A stretch of DNA of 59,603 nucleotides from Sphingopyxis sp. (GTDB lineage Bacteria > Pseudomonadota > Alphaproteobacteria > Sphingomonadales > Sphingomonadaceae). This document shows, piece by piece, positions 37,916-46,472 of this stretch. How positions within the stretch are numbered: position 1 is the first letter of the stretch; the number at the start of each line of letters is the position of its first letter. The position numbers were made by a program, and so were the translations under genes. Location: contig JAEMRT010000014.1 of the NCBI GenBank assembly GCA_016463225.1, positions 16,111-75,713 on the forward strand, read 5' to 3'. The notes under the pieces were generated by a model. The model ran no database searches. It saw only the letters and a program-made list of their open reading frames with translations, and was not told the DNA's origin.

Positions 37916-38365
37916 TCAGGGCCCTTCGGACCAGCGGCCGTTTTCGTCCTGTTTCCAGAAACGGTTGTCGACGTCTTCGCGCGCAGCAAGCGCGCGCCAG
38001 AGCGCGCGGGCGTCGTCGATGCGGCTGTTGTCGAAGAGCAGGAAGGTGCGGTCGAACCCCAAAGCTTCGTCGCGCCATTCACCATCGGCGAGCGCAACCA
38101 GCCGGGCGCGATTGGGCGGCGACGGATCGAGCGCGCCCGCGATCAGGATCGGCTCGATCTCCTCGTCGGGCGAACCCGCCGCGCCGTGTGGCAGGAAGCT
38201 GGCGGATTGCAGCGTCCACAGCGCCTCGTCGATCGCCTGCCGCTGCATCGCGGGCGCGGCGACCACCAGCAAGCGATCGCCGTTCGCCAATATACGCGTC
38301 GCAAGCGCGGGGAGCACCCGTTCGACCGGGTCGCGGGTCAGCCGGTAAAAGTCGACGCGCGCCAT
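37916..38365 (-). CDS. holC: DNA polymerase III subunit chi
   Basis: A 149-residue HolC family protein that links the clamp loader to SSB. It begins MARVDFYRL, has the LLVVAAPAMQRQAIDEALWT helix, and ends with the conserved WRALAAREDVDNRFWKQDENGRW stretch. Start ATG 38363-38365 has GGGGAGC upstream. A longer frame through the neighbour is a shadow. It is 19 bases downstream of pepA, the usual pepA-holC pairing. Confidence 0.9.
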   Translation of the reverse strand: MARVDFYRLTRDPVERVLPALATRILANGDRLLVVAAPAMQRQAIDEALWTLQSASFLPHGAAGSPDEEIEPILIAGALDPSPPNRARLVALADGEWRDEALGFDRTFLLFDNSRIDDARALWRALAAREDVDNRFWKQDENGRWSEGP

Positions 38366-38384
38366 GCTCCCCTGCCCCGGCCCG

Positions 38385-39854
38385 TCAGCCTTCGTGGTTT
38401 TCGGCGATGTAGCGGTCGAGCAGGCGGACGCCATAGCCGGTCGCGCCCTTGGCCCACACCGGGCCGTCCTTGTCGGCCCACGCCATGCCCGCGATGTCGA
38501 GGTGCGCCCAGGCGACGCCATCATCGACATAGCGTTTCAGGAACTGCGCCGCGGTGATCGAGCCGCCTTCGCGCGGGCCAATATTCTTCATGTCGGCGAT
38601 CGGGCTGTCGATCAGCTTGTCGTAAGCCGCCGCCAGCGGGAAACGCCACAGCTTGTTGTTGCTCGTCTCGCCCGCCGCGATCAGCTGGTCCGCCAGCGCA
38701 TCGTCATTGGCAAAGATGCCCGCATATTCATGCCCGAGCGAGATCACCATCGCGCCGGTCAGGGTCGCCAGATCGACGATGACCTTGGGCGAATACATTT
38801 TCTGCGCCCAGGTTATCGCGTCGCACAGCACCAGCCGGCCCTCGGCATCGGTGTTGAGCACCTCGACCGTCTGGCCCGACATGGTGGTGACGATGTCGCC
38901 GGGGCGCATCGCATTGCCGTCGGGCATGTTTTCGACGAGCCCGACGACGCCGACGACGTTCGCCTTCGCCTTGCGCCCGGCGATCGCCTTCATCGCGCCC
39001 GCGACCGCGCCCGCGCCGCCCATGTCCCATTTCATCATGTCCATGCCCGCGGCGGGCTTTATGCTGATGCCGCCGGTGTCGAAAGTAACGCCCTTGCCGA
39101 CGAACACCACCGGCTTGTCGCCCGCATTGCCACCGTTCCAGCGCATCGCGAGCAGCCGCGGCGGGCGCGTCGAGCCCTGCGCAACGCCGAGCAACGCGCC
39201 CATGCCCAGTGCTTTCATCTGCCGTTCGTCGAGCACTTCGATTTCGACCCCGAGTTCGGCGAGATGCTGGCAGCGTTCGACGAAGCTTTCGGGGTAAAGA
39301 ATGTTCGGCGGCTCGGCGACGAGCGTCTGGGTCAGCGCCACACCGTCGGCAATCGCTTCATTCGCGGCCCAGCGCGCCGAAAGATCGCGGTGCGGCGAGG
39401 CGATGGTCAGCGTCTTGAGCGTGGGCTTCGCGTTGTCGGCGAGCCGGGTGCGATAGGTGTCGATGCGCCAGTTGCGCAGCTTTGCACCCATTGCGAACGC
39501 CAGCACATCTTCTTCATCGACCGCTCCCGCGCTCGCAAAATCGACGTGGACCGCCGCCGCGCCGCTGGTCTGCAATCGACCAGTCAGCGCACCGCCCGCG
39601 CGCTCGAGGTCGTGCAATGTCCCCTCGCCGATCCCGACGAGCAGCAAGCGCAGGACGCGCCCGCCATCGACCGCCGCGGTTTCAGCGATGCTGCCCGCCG
39701 CCCCTTCGAAACGGGCCTGTGCCGCGGCGCCGCCCAGCAGCGCGCCGTGCGGCTCACCAAGCGCCTGAACAAAGGCGTTCAGCTCGCCCTTACGGACCGG
39801 GAAAGCGACGACGTCGGCAGACGCATCGATTTGCGCGACAAAGTGAATGTCCAT
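38385..39854 (-). CDS. pepA: Leucyl aminopeptidase (M17 family)
   Basis: A 489-residue cytosolic aminopeptidase with two zinc ions. The C-terminal catalytic domain shows VFVGKGVTFDTGGISIKPA, MKWDMGGAGAVAGAM, the NTDAEGRL signature and VDLATLTGAM. The N-terminal macro-like domain is divergent as usual. It hydrolyses N-terminal residues and may also bind DNA in some species. It is divergent from lptD and precedes holC. Confidence 0.95.
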   Translation of the reverse strand: MDIHFVAQIDASADVVAFPVRKGELNAFVQALGEPHGALLGGAAAQARFEGAAGSIAETAAVDGGRVLRLLLVGIGEGTLHDLERAGGALTGRLQTSGAAAVHVDFASAGAVDEEDVLAFAMGAKLRNWRIDTYRTRLADNAKPTLKTLTIASPHRDLSARWAANEAIADGVALTQTLVAEPPNILYPESFVERCQHLAELGVEIEVLDERQMKALGMGALLGVAQGSTRPPRLLAMRWNGGNAGDKPVVFVGKGVTFDTGGISIKPAAGMDMMKWDMGGAGAVAGAMKAIAGRKAKANVVGVVGLVENMPDGNAMRPGDIVTTMSGQTVEVLNTDAEGRLVLCDAITWAQKMYSPKVIVDLATLTGAMVISLGHEYAGIFANDDALADQLIAAGETSNNKLWRFPLAAAYDKLIDSPIADMKNIGPREGGSITAAQFLKRYVDDGVAWAHLDIAGMAWADKDGPVWAKGATGYGVRLLDRYIAENHEG

Positions 39855-39986
39855 TCGGTAACTCTCTCATGCGATGATTGATTGCAGCGTGCGGGACCGA
39901 TAGGGGTTTCGCTTGCGAGTTGCAAAAACAAAGCAGCCGGTCCAACCCCGGGCGGACGCGACAAAGATGTGGGACGACGTGATTAA

Positions 39987-42290
39987 ATGAGCCGGGCTTT
40001 GTTCCAACGCGCGCACCGATCGCAGCCATTGTGGCTGGCGACGGCGAGCGGTTTTGCGCTGCTCGCCAGCCCTGCGATCGCCCAGCAGACGGGTGAGTCG
40101 CCGGCGGCGCAGGAAATCACCGGCGAACCCGATTTCCAGACCCCCGACGTCGCGCCGGTCACGACCGATGCCCCCGCGGTCGCCGCCGAAGACCAGATCG
40201 GCTTTGCCGCGGACAATCTCAATTACGACAGCGACAGCGAAGTCGTCGTTGCCGAGGGCAATGTCGCGATGAACCGCGAGGCGATTTCGATGCGCGCCGA
40301 CAAGGTCACCTGGAACCGCAAGACGGGCCAGGTCTTTGCCGAGGGCAATGTTGCAATCAAGAGTCCCGAAGGTGACACCGCCTACGGCGACCGCATCGAG
40401 CTGACCGACAGCCTGCGCGACGGCGTCGTCGAAAACCTGCTCGTCGTGCTCGACAACGGCTCGCGACTGGCTGCGATCAAAGGGACGCGGTTCGCGAACG
40501 GCAATATCGAGCTGGAAAACGCCGCCTATACCCCCTGCCCGGTCGAGGATGCCGAGGGCTGCCCCAAAAACCCCAGTTGGCAGATCCGCGCCGTCCGCGT
40601 GACGTATGACCGGGCGAAGAACAAGATCCGCTACAAGGGCGCGCGGGTCGAGCTTTTCGGACTGCCGCTGATCCCGCTGCCCGGGCTCAGCCACCCGGCG
40701 AACAGCGAGGCGGGCAGCGGCCTTCTCGTGCCCGAGATCCGGCTCGACCGCAGCAACGGCTTTGAAATCGCGGTGCCCTATTATCTGCGCCTCGCCTCCG
40801 ATCGCGATATCACGATCACCCCGCATCTCTACACCGGCGCGGCGCCAATGCTCGAGGGCGAGTTCCGCGCGCTCACCGACATCGGATCGTTCCGGATCAA
40901 CGGCTATGCGACGTACAGCTCGCTGGTTCCGCTGACCGGCGAAGACCCTGACAGCCGCAAACGCTTTCGCGGCTATCTCGAAAGCGCGGGCAAGTTCCAG
41001 TTCGACCCGCGCTGGAGCTTTACCTATTCAGGCCGCATCGCGACCGACCGCACTTTCATGCGCCGCTATGACATCAGCCGCGACGACCGGCTGCGCTCGA
41101 CGTTCGAGCTTGAGCGGATCGGCGGCAATTCTTACCTCTCGATCGCTGGCTGGGCGACGCAGACGCTGCGCCGCAACGACGAACAGGGGCAACAGCCGAT
41201 CGCGCTGCCGATTATCGATTACCGCCAGCGCTTCGCAGATCCGTGGCTCGGCGGCCAGTTCGAACTGCAGCTCAACACGCTGGCGATCGGCCGCACCGAG
41301 GGGCAGGACACCCAGCGCGCCTTTGCCGGCGCGCGCTGGGATTTGCGCGGGCTGACGCGGTTGGGGCAAGAGGTCACGCTGACCGCGCTTGTGCGCGGCG
41401 ACGTCTATCACAGCGATGAAAACCTGCTCACCGCGATCCCCGGCTATCGCGGCAAGTCGGGCTGGCAGACACGCGGGATCGCCGCAGTCGCCGCCGACAT
41501 GCGCTGGCCCTTTGTCGGTGAATTCGCCGGCGGTACCCAGACGCTGACCCCGCGCGTCCAGATCGTCGCGACCCCGCCGATCAAGAATCTCGATATCCCG
41601 AACGAGGATTCGCGCGCCTTCGACCTTGAGGACGGCAATCTATTCGCGATCAATCGCTTCGCCGGCCACGACCGGTTCGAGGATGGCGCGCGCATCACCT
41701 ATGGCGTCGAATGGAACTTCAGCCGCCCGGGGTTCAACATCAGCAGCAGCGTCGGGCAAAGCTATCGCCTGTCGGACAAGCCCGCCCTGTTCCCCGACGG
41801 AACCGGGCTGACCAGCCGCACGTCGGACGTCGTCGGGCGGACAACGATTGCCTATCGCGACTTCCTGCGCCTCACCCACCGCTACCGGCTCGACAAGGAT
41901 AATTTTGCGATCCGCCGCAACGAATTCGACGCGACGATCGGCAGTCGCTCGACCTACGCCGTGCTCGGCTATTCGCGGCTCAACCGCGACATCCTGTTGC
42001 TCGGCGAGGAGTTGCAGGACCGCGAGGAAGCGCGCGTCGGCGGACGAGTCAAGGTGGCGCAATATTGGTCGGTCTTTGGTTCGGCGATCGTCGATCTGAC
42101 CGAGCAGCGCGACGATCCGCTCAGCACCGCCGACGGTTTTGAGCCGATTCGCCATCGGCTGGGGGTCGCCTATGACGACGACTGCCTGTCGATCGCGCTG
42201 ACCTGGCGCCGGGATTACGCCGACACCGGCGATGCGCGCCGCGGCAACAGCTTCTCGTTCCGCATCGCATTCCGCAATCTGGGGTTCTGA
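39987..42290 (+). CDS. lptD: LPS-assembly protein LptD
   Basis: A 767-residue outer-membrane beta-barrel that inserts lipopolysaccharide (in sphingomonads possibly glycosphingolipid) into the outer leaflet with LptE. It has a signal peptide (about 1-32, ending AIAQ), an N-terminal OstA beta-jellyroll (FAADNLNYDSDSEVVVAEGNV), and a C-terminal barrel. Cysteines are a pair in YTPCPVEDAEGCPK (near 180) and one near the C-terminus (DDDCLS), which fits an alphaproteobacterial disulfide pattern. First gene of lptD-surA-pdxA-rsmA. Confidence 0.93.
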   Translation: MSRALFQRAHRSQPLWLATASGFALLASPAIAQQTGESPAAQEITGEPDFQTPDVAPVTTDAPAVAAEDQIGFAADNLNYDSDSEVVVAEGNVAMNREAISMRADKVTWNRKTGQVFAEGNVAIKSPEGDTAYGDRIELTDSLRDGVVENLLVVLDNGSRLAAIKGTRFANGNIELENAAYTPCPVEDAEGCPKNPSWQIRAVRVTYDRAKNKIRYKGARVELFGLPLIPLPGLSHPANSEAGSGLLVPEIRLDRSNGFEIAVPYYLRLASDRDITITPHLYTGAAPMLEGEFRALTDIGSFRINGYATYSSLVPLTGEDPDSRKRFRGYLESAGKFQFDPRWSFTYSGRIATDRTFMRRYDISRDDRLRSTFELERIGGNSYLSIAGWATQTLRRNDEQGQQPIALPIIDYRQRFADPWLGGQFELQLNTLAIGRTEGQDTQRAFAGARWDLRGLTRLGQEVTLTALVRGDVYHSDENLLTAIPGYRGKSGWQTRGIAAVAADMRWPFVGEFAGGTQTLTPRVQIVATPPIKNLDIPNEDSRAFDLEDGNLFAINRFAGHDRFEDGARITYGVEWNFSRPGFNISSSVGQSYRLSDKPALFPDGTGLTSRTSDVVGRTTIAYRDFLRLTHRYRLDKDNFAIRRNEFDATIGSRSTYAVLGYSRLNRDILLLGEELQDREEARVGGRVKVAQYWSVFGSAIVDLTEQRDDPLSTADGFEPIRHRLGVAYDDDCLSIALTWRRDYADTGDARRGNSFSFRIAFRNLGF

Positions 42291-42424
42291 ACGGGTCGCT
42301 CAGCCTAGGTTCAGCGTAATCGTCCTATCGGCAGGCTTGAAACAGGCCCGGATGGCGGATTGCGCTGGACCATCGGGCGTATCCGCTGATACGGAGCGTC
42401 CAAACCTTCTCGAATAGGGTAAAG

Positions 42425-43765
42425 ATGACCAAATTTTCGACCATGATCGGCCTGATCGCCGTGGCCGCAGCCGGGATTACGCCGGTGCTGGCGCAGACTG
42501 TCGGCGATGACGAAGTTCCGACGACCAGCCTTAACATTCCGGGCAATGTCCAGATTTTCGGCGATGCCAAGAGCAATGTCTATCGCCCGTCGGCAACGGT
42601 GAACGGCGAGATCATCACCGCGACCGATATCGAACAGCGCATGGCGCTGATCCGTATCGCCAACAACGATGTCGCATTGCCACCGGAAGAGGTGCAGCGG
42701 CTGCGTCAGCAGGTCTTCAGCAACCTGATCGACGAGAAATTGCAGATTCAGGAGGCCAAAGCGGCCGACATCACGATCGACGAAAATGTCGTCAACGACC
42801 AGTTCGCACGGCTCGCGCTACGCTTCAAGCAGACGCCCGACCAATTTTCGACCTACCTGATATCGAAAGGCTCGTCCGCCGCGGCGGTGAAGCAGCAGAT
42901 CCGCGGCGAATTCGCCTGGGATCGCCTGCTCTCACGCAACATCCAGTCGACGACCAATGTGTCGACCGAAGAGGTGAGGTCGGTCGTCGACCGGATGAAC
43001 GAAGCCAAGGGCCAGGACGAGTTTCATCTTGGTGAAATCTATCTGTCGGCGCCGCCCGAAAATGTCGCCGCGGTCACCGAGAACGCCCAAAAGATCATTC
43101 AGGCGTTGCAGGCGGGCGGCAGCTTTGCCGCCTATGCGCGCCAGTTTTCGGAAGCATCGACCGCGGTCGTCGGCGGCGATCTGGGCTGGGTAAAGCCCGG
43201 CCAGTTGCCGACGTCGATGGCCGAAGCGGCCACGACGATGCAGCCGGGCCAGCTTGTCGGACCGATCCAGGTTCCCGGCGGCGTGTCGATCATGTTGATG
43301 ATCGACCGGCGTCAGGTGCTGACCGCCGACCCGCGCGATGCGATCCTCAGCCTCAAGCAAATTTCGCTCGATTTCCCGGCCGGAACCACGCAGGCCAAGG
43401 CATCGGAAATGGCAAGCCAGTTCGCCGAAGCGACCCGCAATATTGCGGGTTGCGGCGGCGCCGATGCGGTTGCAACGCAACTTGGCGCCAACGTCGTGTC
43501 GCGCGACAATATCGAAATGCGCGGATTGCCCGCGCCGTTGCAGAATACGCTGATCAATCTGCAAATCGGGCAGACCACGCAACCCTTTGGCGCGGTGAAC
43601 GAGGGCATCAGCGTTCTGGTACTCTGCGGCCGCGACATGCCGCAAACGGCGACCGCGCCGAATCTCGAGCAGATCGAGGCGCGCCTGCTCGAAGAAAAGG
43701 TCAACAAGCGGGCCCAGCGGTATCTGCGTGACCTGCGCCGGGATGCTGTGATCGAATATAGTTAG
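42425..43765 (+). CDS. surA: SurA-like periplasmic peptidyl-prolyl isomerase
   Basis: A 446-residue outer-membrane-protein chaperone. It has a signal peptide ending VLAQ (about 23), an N-terminal SurA domain (SATVNGEIITATDIEQRMAL), and a parvulin-type rotamase domain (FHLGEIYLSAP...FAAYARQFSEAS, GGDLGWVKPGQLP). The last residues and the TAG stop abut the MITE-like element (its first two bases complete the stop), so the C-terminus may be altered by the insertion. Confidence 0.91.
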   Translation: MTKFSTMIGLIAVAAAGITPVLAQTVGDDEVPTTSLNIPGNVQIFGDAKSNVYRPSATVNGEIITATDIEQRMALIRIANNDVALPPEEVQRLRQQVFSNLIDEKLQIQEAKAADITIDENVVNDQFARLALRFKQTPDQFSTYLISKGSSAAAVKQQIRGEFAWDRLLSRNIQSTTNVSTEEVRSVVDRMNEAKGQDEFHLGEIYLSAPPENVAAVTENAQKIIQALQAGGSFAAYARQFSEASTAVVGGDLGWVKPGQLPTSMAEAATTMQPGQLVGPIQVPGGVSIMLMIDRRQVLTADPRDAILSLKQISLDFPAGTTQAKASEMASQFAEATRNIAGCGGADAVATQLGANVVSRDNIEMRGLPAPLQNTLINLQIGQTTQPFGAVNEGISVLVLCGRDMPQTATAPNLEQIEARLLEEKVNKRAQRYLRDLRRDAVIEYS

Positions 43766-44029
43766 GGTCAGGACTCAGCCATTGCACGTTCGAGGTTTGA
43801 GGCGATTTTGCTCAGGGCGAGGAGGCAAGGCGCCGGAATATGTCGATATTTCCAGACTTGCCGACGAAGCCGTGGGCAAAATCGGTCAAATCCCGCAGGG
43901 ACGCCGAAATGGCTTCGATCTCAGGCCCGCGCGGCCTTGCGGGTAGCCATGCTACCCGCTGCACCCGCCCGAACCCGATATCTTCGCCATTTCGACGCCT
44001 CGAACGTGTAATGACTGAGTCCTGACCCT
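43764..44029. mobile_element. MITE-like element with 32-bp terminal inverted repeats
   Basis: Bases 43764-43795 (AGGGTCAGGACTCAGCCATT then CACGTTCGAGG) and the reverse complement of 43998-44029 match at 30 of 32 positions. The 266-bp span has no transposase; its longest open frame is 61 codons (43840-44025). An internal hairpin around 43943-43964 (GCGGGTAGC/GCTACCCGC) is present. No clear target duplication is visible. It exactly fills the surA-pdxA gap. It is probably a non-autonomous derivative of an IS with the same ends. Confidence 0.8.
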
Positions 44030-44030
44030 G

Positions 44031-45050
44031 ATGTCTTTTGCCAATCTTCGACAGCCGATCGCGGTCACCATGGGTGACCCGGCCGGCGTCGGACCAGACG
44101 TCACCGCCCGCGCCTGGGCCGCGCGTCACAAACATGGCCTGCCCGCGTTCGTCGCGATAGGCGACGCTGCCGCGATCGAAGCCGTGTGGGACGGCCCGAT
44201 CGCGCGGGTGGGCGATATGGACGAGGTTCAGCGGGTCTTCGCCGACGCCCTGCCCGTCTGGCATCTTGAGGATAGCGGGCCGCTGACCCCCGGCACGCCG
44301 ACCGCGGCGGGCGCGACCTGCGCGCTGCACGCGCTCGAAACGGGCATCGGGCTGACCCGCAATCAGGCGAGTTCGGCGCTGGTCACCGGGTCAGTGTCGA
44401 AATTCGCACTCCACGGCATTGGTTACACCCACCCCGGGCAGACCGAATTCATCGCCGAACGCTGCGGCGTCACCGCGACCAATGCGGTGATGATGCTCGC
44501 TGGGCCATCGTTGCGCGTCGTCCCGCTCACCGTCCACATTCCGCTGATCGAAGTGTCGGAGCGGCTGACGGTCGAGCTTATCGTCGCCAAGGCGCGGATC
44601 GTTGTGCGCGGGTTGAAACGCGATTTCGGTATCGAAAACCCGCGCATCGCACTCGCGGGGCTGAATCCCCATGCCGGTGAAAGCGGTCAACTCGGCAGCG
44701 AGGAGGAGCGGATCATGGTGCCCGCGGTCGCCCAGCTGGCCGAGGAAGGCATCATCGTCGATGGCCCGCTTGCCGCCGACAGCCTGTTCGCCCCCGCCGT
44801 CCGCGCGCGTTACGATGCGCTGCTTTGCGCTTATCACGATCAGGCGCTGACCCCGTTCAAGGCGCTGCATTTCCACGACGGGGTCAATCTGACCCTTGGC
44901 CTGCCGATCATCCGCACCTCGCCCGACCATGGCACCGCGTTCAATATCGCCGGGACCGGGCTGGCCGATCCCGGCCCGACGATCGCGGCGATCGCCATGG
45001 CCGCCAAGCTGGCGATCGCGCGCGAGCGCAGCTGCGCGCCAGCGAAGTGA
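44031..45050 (+). CDS. pdxA: 4-hydroxythreonine-4-phosphate dehydrogenase
   Basis: A 339-residue NAD-dependent, metal-binding enzyme of pyridoxal-phosphate synthesis. It has the N-terminal IAVTMGDPAGVGPDV, GYTHPGQTEFIA (metal His), GLNPHAGE, CAYHDQALTPFKAL and RTSPDHGTAF. The initiator ATG lies two bases after the MITE-like element, which therefore supplies its whole leader. No convincing Shine-Dalgarno is visible there. The stop overlaps the rsmA GTG. Confidence 0.94.
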   Translation: MSFANLRQPIAVTMGDPAGVGPDVTARAWAARHKHGLPAFVAIGDAAAIEAVWDGPIARVGDMDEVQRVFADALPVWHLEDSGPLTPGTPTAAGATCALHALETGIGLTRNQASSALVTGSVSKFALHGIGYTHPGQTEFIAERCGVTATNAVMMLAGPSLRVVPLTVHIPLIEVSERLTVELIVAKARIVVRGLKRDFGIENPRIALAGLNPHAGESGQLGSEEERIMVPAVAQLAEEGIIVDGPLAADSLFAPAVRARYDALLCAYHDQALTPFKALHFHDGVNLTLGLPIIRTSPDHGTAFNIAGTGLADPGPTIAAIAMAAKLAIARERSCAPAK

Positions 45051-45883
45051 GCGACCGCGCTGCACCCAATCTGCCGCCACTGCGCGAGACAGTGCGCACG
45101 CACGGATTGCAGGCGAGCAAGGCGCTCGGCCAGAATTTCCTGTTCGACGAACAATTGCTCGATCGCATCGCCGCGATTCCCGGCGATCTGGACGGCGCCA
45201 CGGTGTTCGAAGTCGGCCCCGGCCCCGGCGGGCTGACCCGCGCGTTGCTCCGCGCCGGAGCGAAGGTGATCGCGGTAGAGCGCGACGACCGCTGCCTGCC
45301 GCTGCTCGGCGAATTAAGCGAAGCGTTTCCGGGCCAGCTGACGGTGATCGCCGACGATGCGATGGCGGTCGACGTCGACGCGCTCACCGGCGGCGCGCCC
45401 TATCATATCGTCGCCAACCTTCCGTACAATGTCGGCACCGCGCTGTTCACCCGCTGGCTCGAACCCGCAAGCTGGCCGCCGCGCTGGTTATCGCTGACCC
45501 TGATGTTCCAGCAGGAAGTCGCCGAACGCATCGTCGCGCCGGTCGGGACGGGCGCTTTTGGTCGGCTCGCGGTGCTGGCGCAGTGGCGCTCGACCGCGAA
45601 GATCGCGATGAAAGTGCACCGCTCGGCCTTCACCCCGCCGCCCAAGGTGATGTCGGCGATCGTCCATGTCGTGCCCGCGGCTCAGCCCGAGGGCGTTGCG
45701 CCGAAACTGCTGTCGAAACTCACCGAAAAGGGCTTCGGCCAGCGGCGCAAGATGCTGCGCCAAAGCCTGAAGGGTTTGGAGGGCGCGGTTGCCGCAGCGG
45801 AGGTGCTCGGCATCGACCCGACGCGCCGGGCCGAAACAGTCAGCGTTGCCGAGTGGGTTGGGTTGGCGCGGGCGCTGGGGTGA
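45047..45883 (+). CDS. rsmA: 16S rRNA (adenine(1518)-N6/adenine(1519)-N6) dimethyltransferase
   Basis: A 278-residue KsgA that dimethylates two adenines near the 3' end of 16S rRNA. It has LGQNFLFDEQLLDRIAA, SAM motif EVGPGPGGLTRALL, catalytic NLPYNVGT, and the C-terminal helical domain (VHRSAFTPPPKV, GFGQRRKMLRQSLKGL). Its start is a GTG at 45047 in the GTGA overlap with pdxA. A frame continuing upstream into pdxA is a shadow. Confidence 0.95.
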   Translation: MSDRAAPNLPPLRETVRTHGLQASKALGQNFLFDEQLLDRIAAIPGDLDGATVFEVGPGPGGLTRALLRAGAKVIAVERDDRCLPLLGELSEAFPGQLTVIADDAMAVDVDALTGGAPYHIVANLPYNVGTALFTRWLEPASWPPRWLSLTLMFQQEVAERIVAPVGTGAFGRLAVLAQWRSTAKIAMKVHRSAFTPPPKVMSAIVHVVPAAQPEGVAPKLLSKLTEKGFGQRRKMLRQSLKGLEGAVAAAEVLGIDPTRRAETVSVAEWVGLARALG

Positions 45884-45913
45884 ATCGTCGCCGCGCGTAG
45901 GCGGAGGCGTCGG

Positions 45914-46441
45914 CTAGTTCTGGTTGCTAGTCCCGACCGTCGCAACCACCGGTTTCGGCACCAAAGCCTCCGCGGCAACAACGCGTTTCGACGCGCTCGA
46001 CGAAATCGTCTTTTCCAGCGCCGCAACCTGCGGGCATTTGCTGTCGCAAACGCGCTGAGCTTCGGTAAGCTTCTCGCGCGCCAGTTCGAGCGCGCCCTTG
46101 TCGGCGAGGGCTTCGCCCTGCCCGGTCAGCGCGACGATGTCGTTGGGTTCGAGCACCAAGGCTTCGCGATAAAGGCCGATCGCCTTGCCCGGCAGGCCCT
46201 GCGCGCGGGCGACCTGCGCCAGCGCGATGATCGCCGAGCGGTTACGGGGGTCGGCGGCCAAAGCCGATTCATAGAAATCGACCGCAAGGTTGAGGTCGCC
46301 GGCTTCCTGCGCCGCCTGACCCTGCTGCTGGAGCGCGATCGAGCGTGGGAAAATGTCGTTGTCGGCGCGCTGGGCATCGGATGCCGTGGGCAGGCTGGCA
46401 AGGATCAAACCCGCAGATAGAGCCAGAAAACTGACGCGCAT
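45914..46441 (-). CDS. Exported tetratricopeptide-repeat protein
   Basis: A 175-residue protein. It starts at ATG 46439-46441, with GGGAGA upstream. A further ATG at 46462 lacks such spacing. It has a signal peptide ending SDAQ (about 24) and TPR-like hairpins (GDLNLAVDFYESALAADPRN, GLPGKAIGLYREALVLEPND, then a third). A Cys pair (VCDSKCPQ) follows. It is probably a periplasmic scaffold. It is convergent with rsmA. Confidence 0.8.
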   Translation of the reverse strand: MRVSFLALSAGLILASLPTASDAQRADNDIFPRSIALQQQGQAAQEAGDLNLAVDFYESALAADPRNRSAIIALAQVARAQGLPGKAIGLYREALVLEPNDIVALTGQGEALADKGALELAREKLTEAQRVCDSKCPQVAALEKTISSSASKRVVAAEALVPKPVVATVGTSNQN

Positions 46442-46472
46442 CGCATTCTCCCATCGCTTCATTGCAGGGATG

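Noticed and set aside
43840..44025. 61-codon open frame inside the MITE-like element as a gene
   Set aside because: It spans into the terminal repeat, has no ribosome site and no recognisable domain. It may be a remnant but cannot be called coding.
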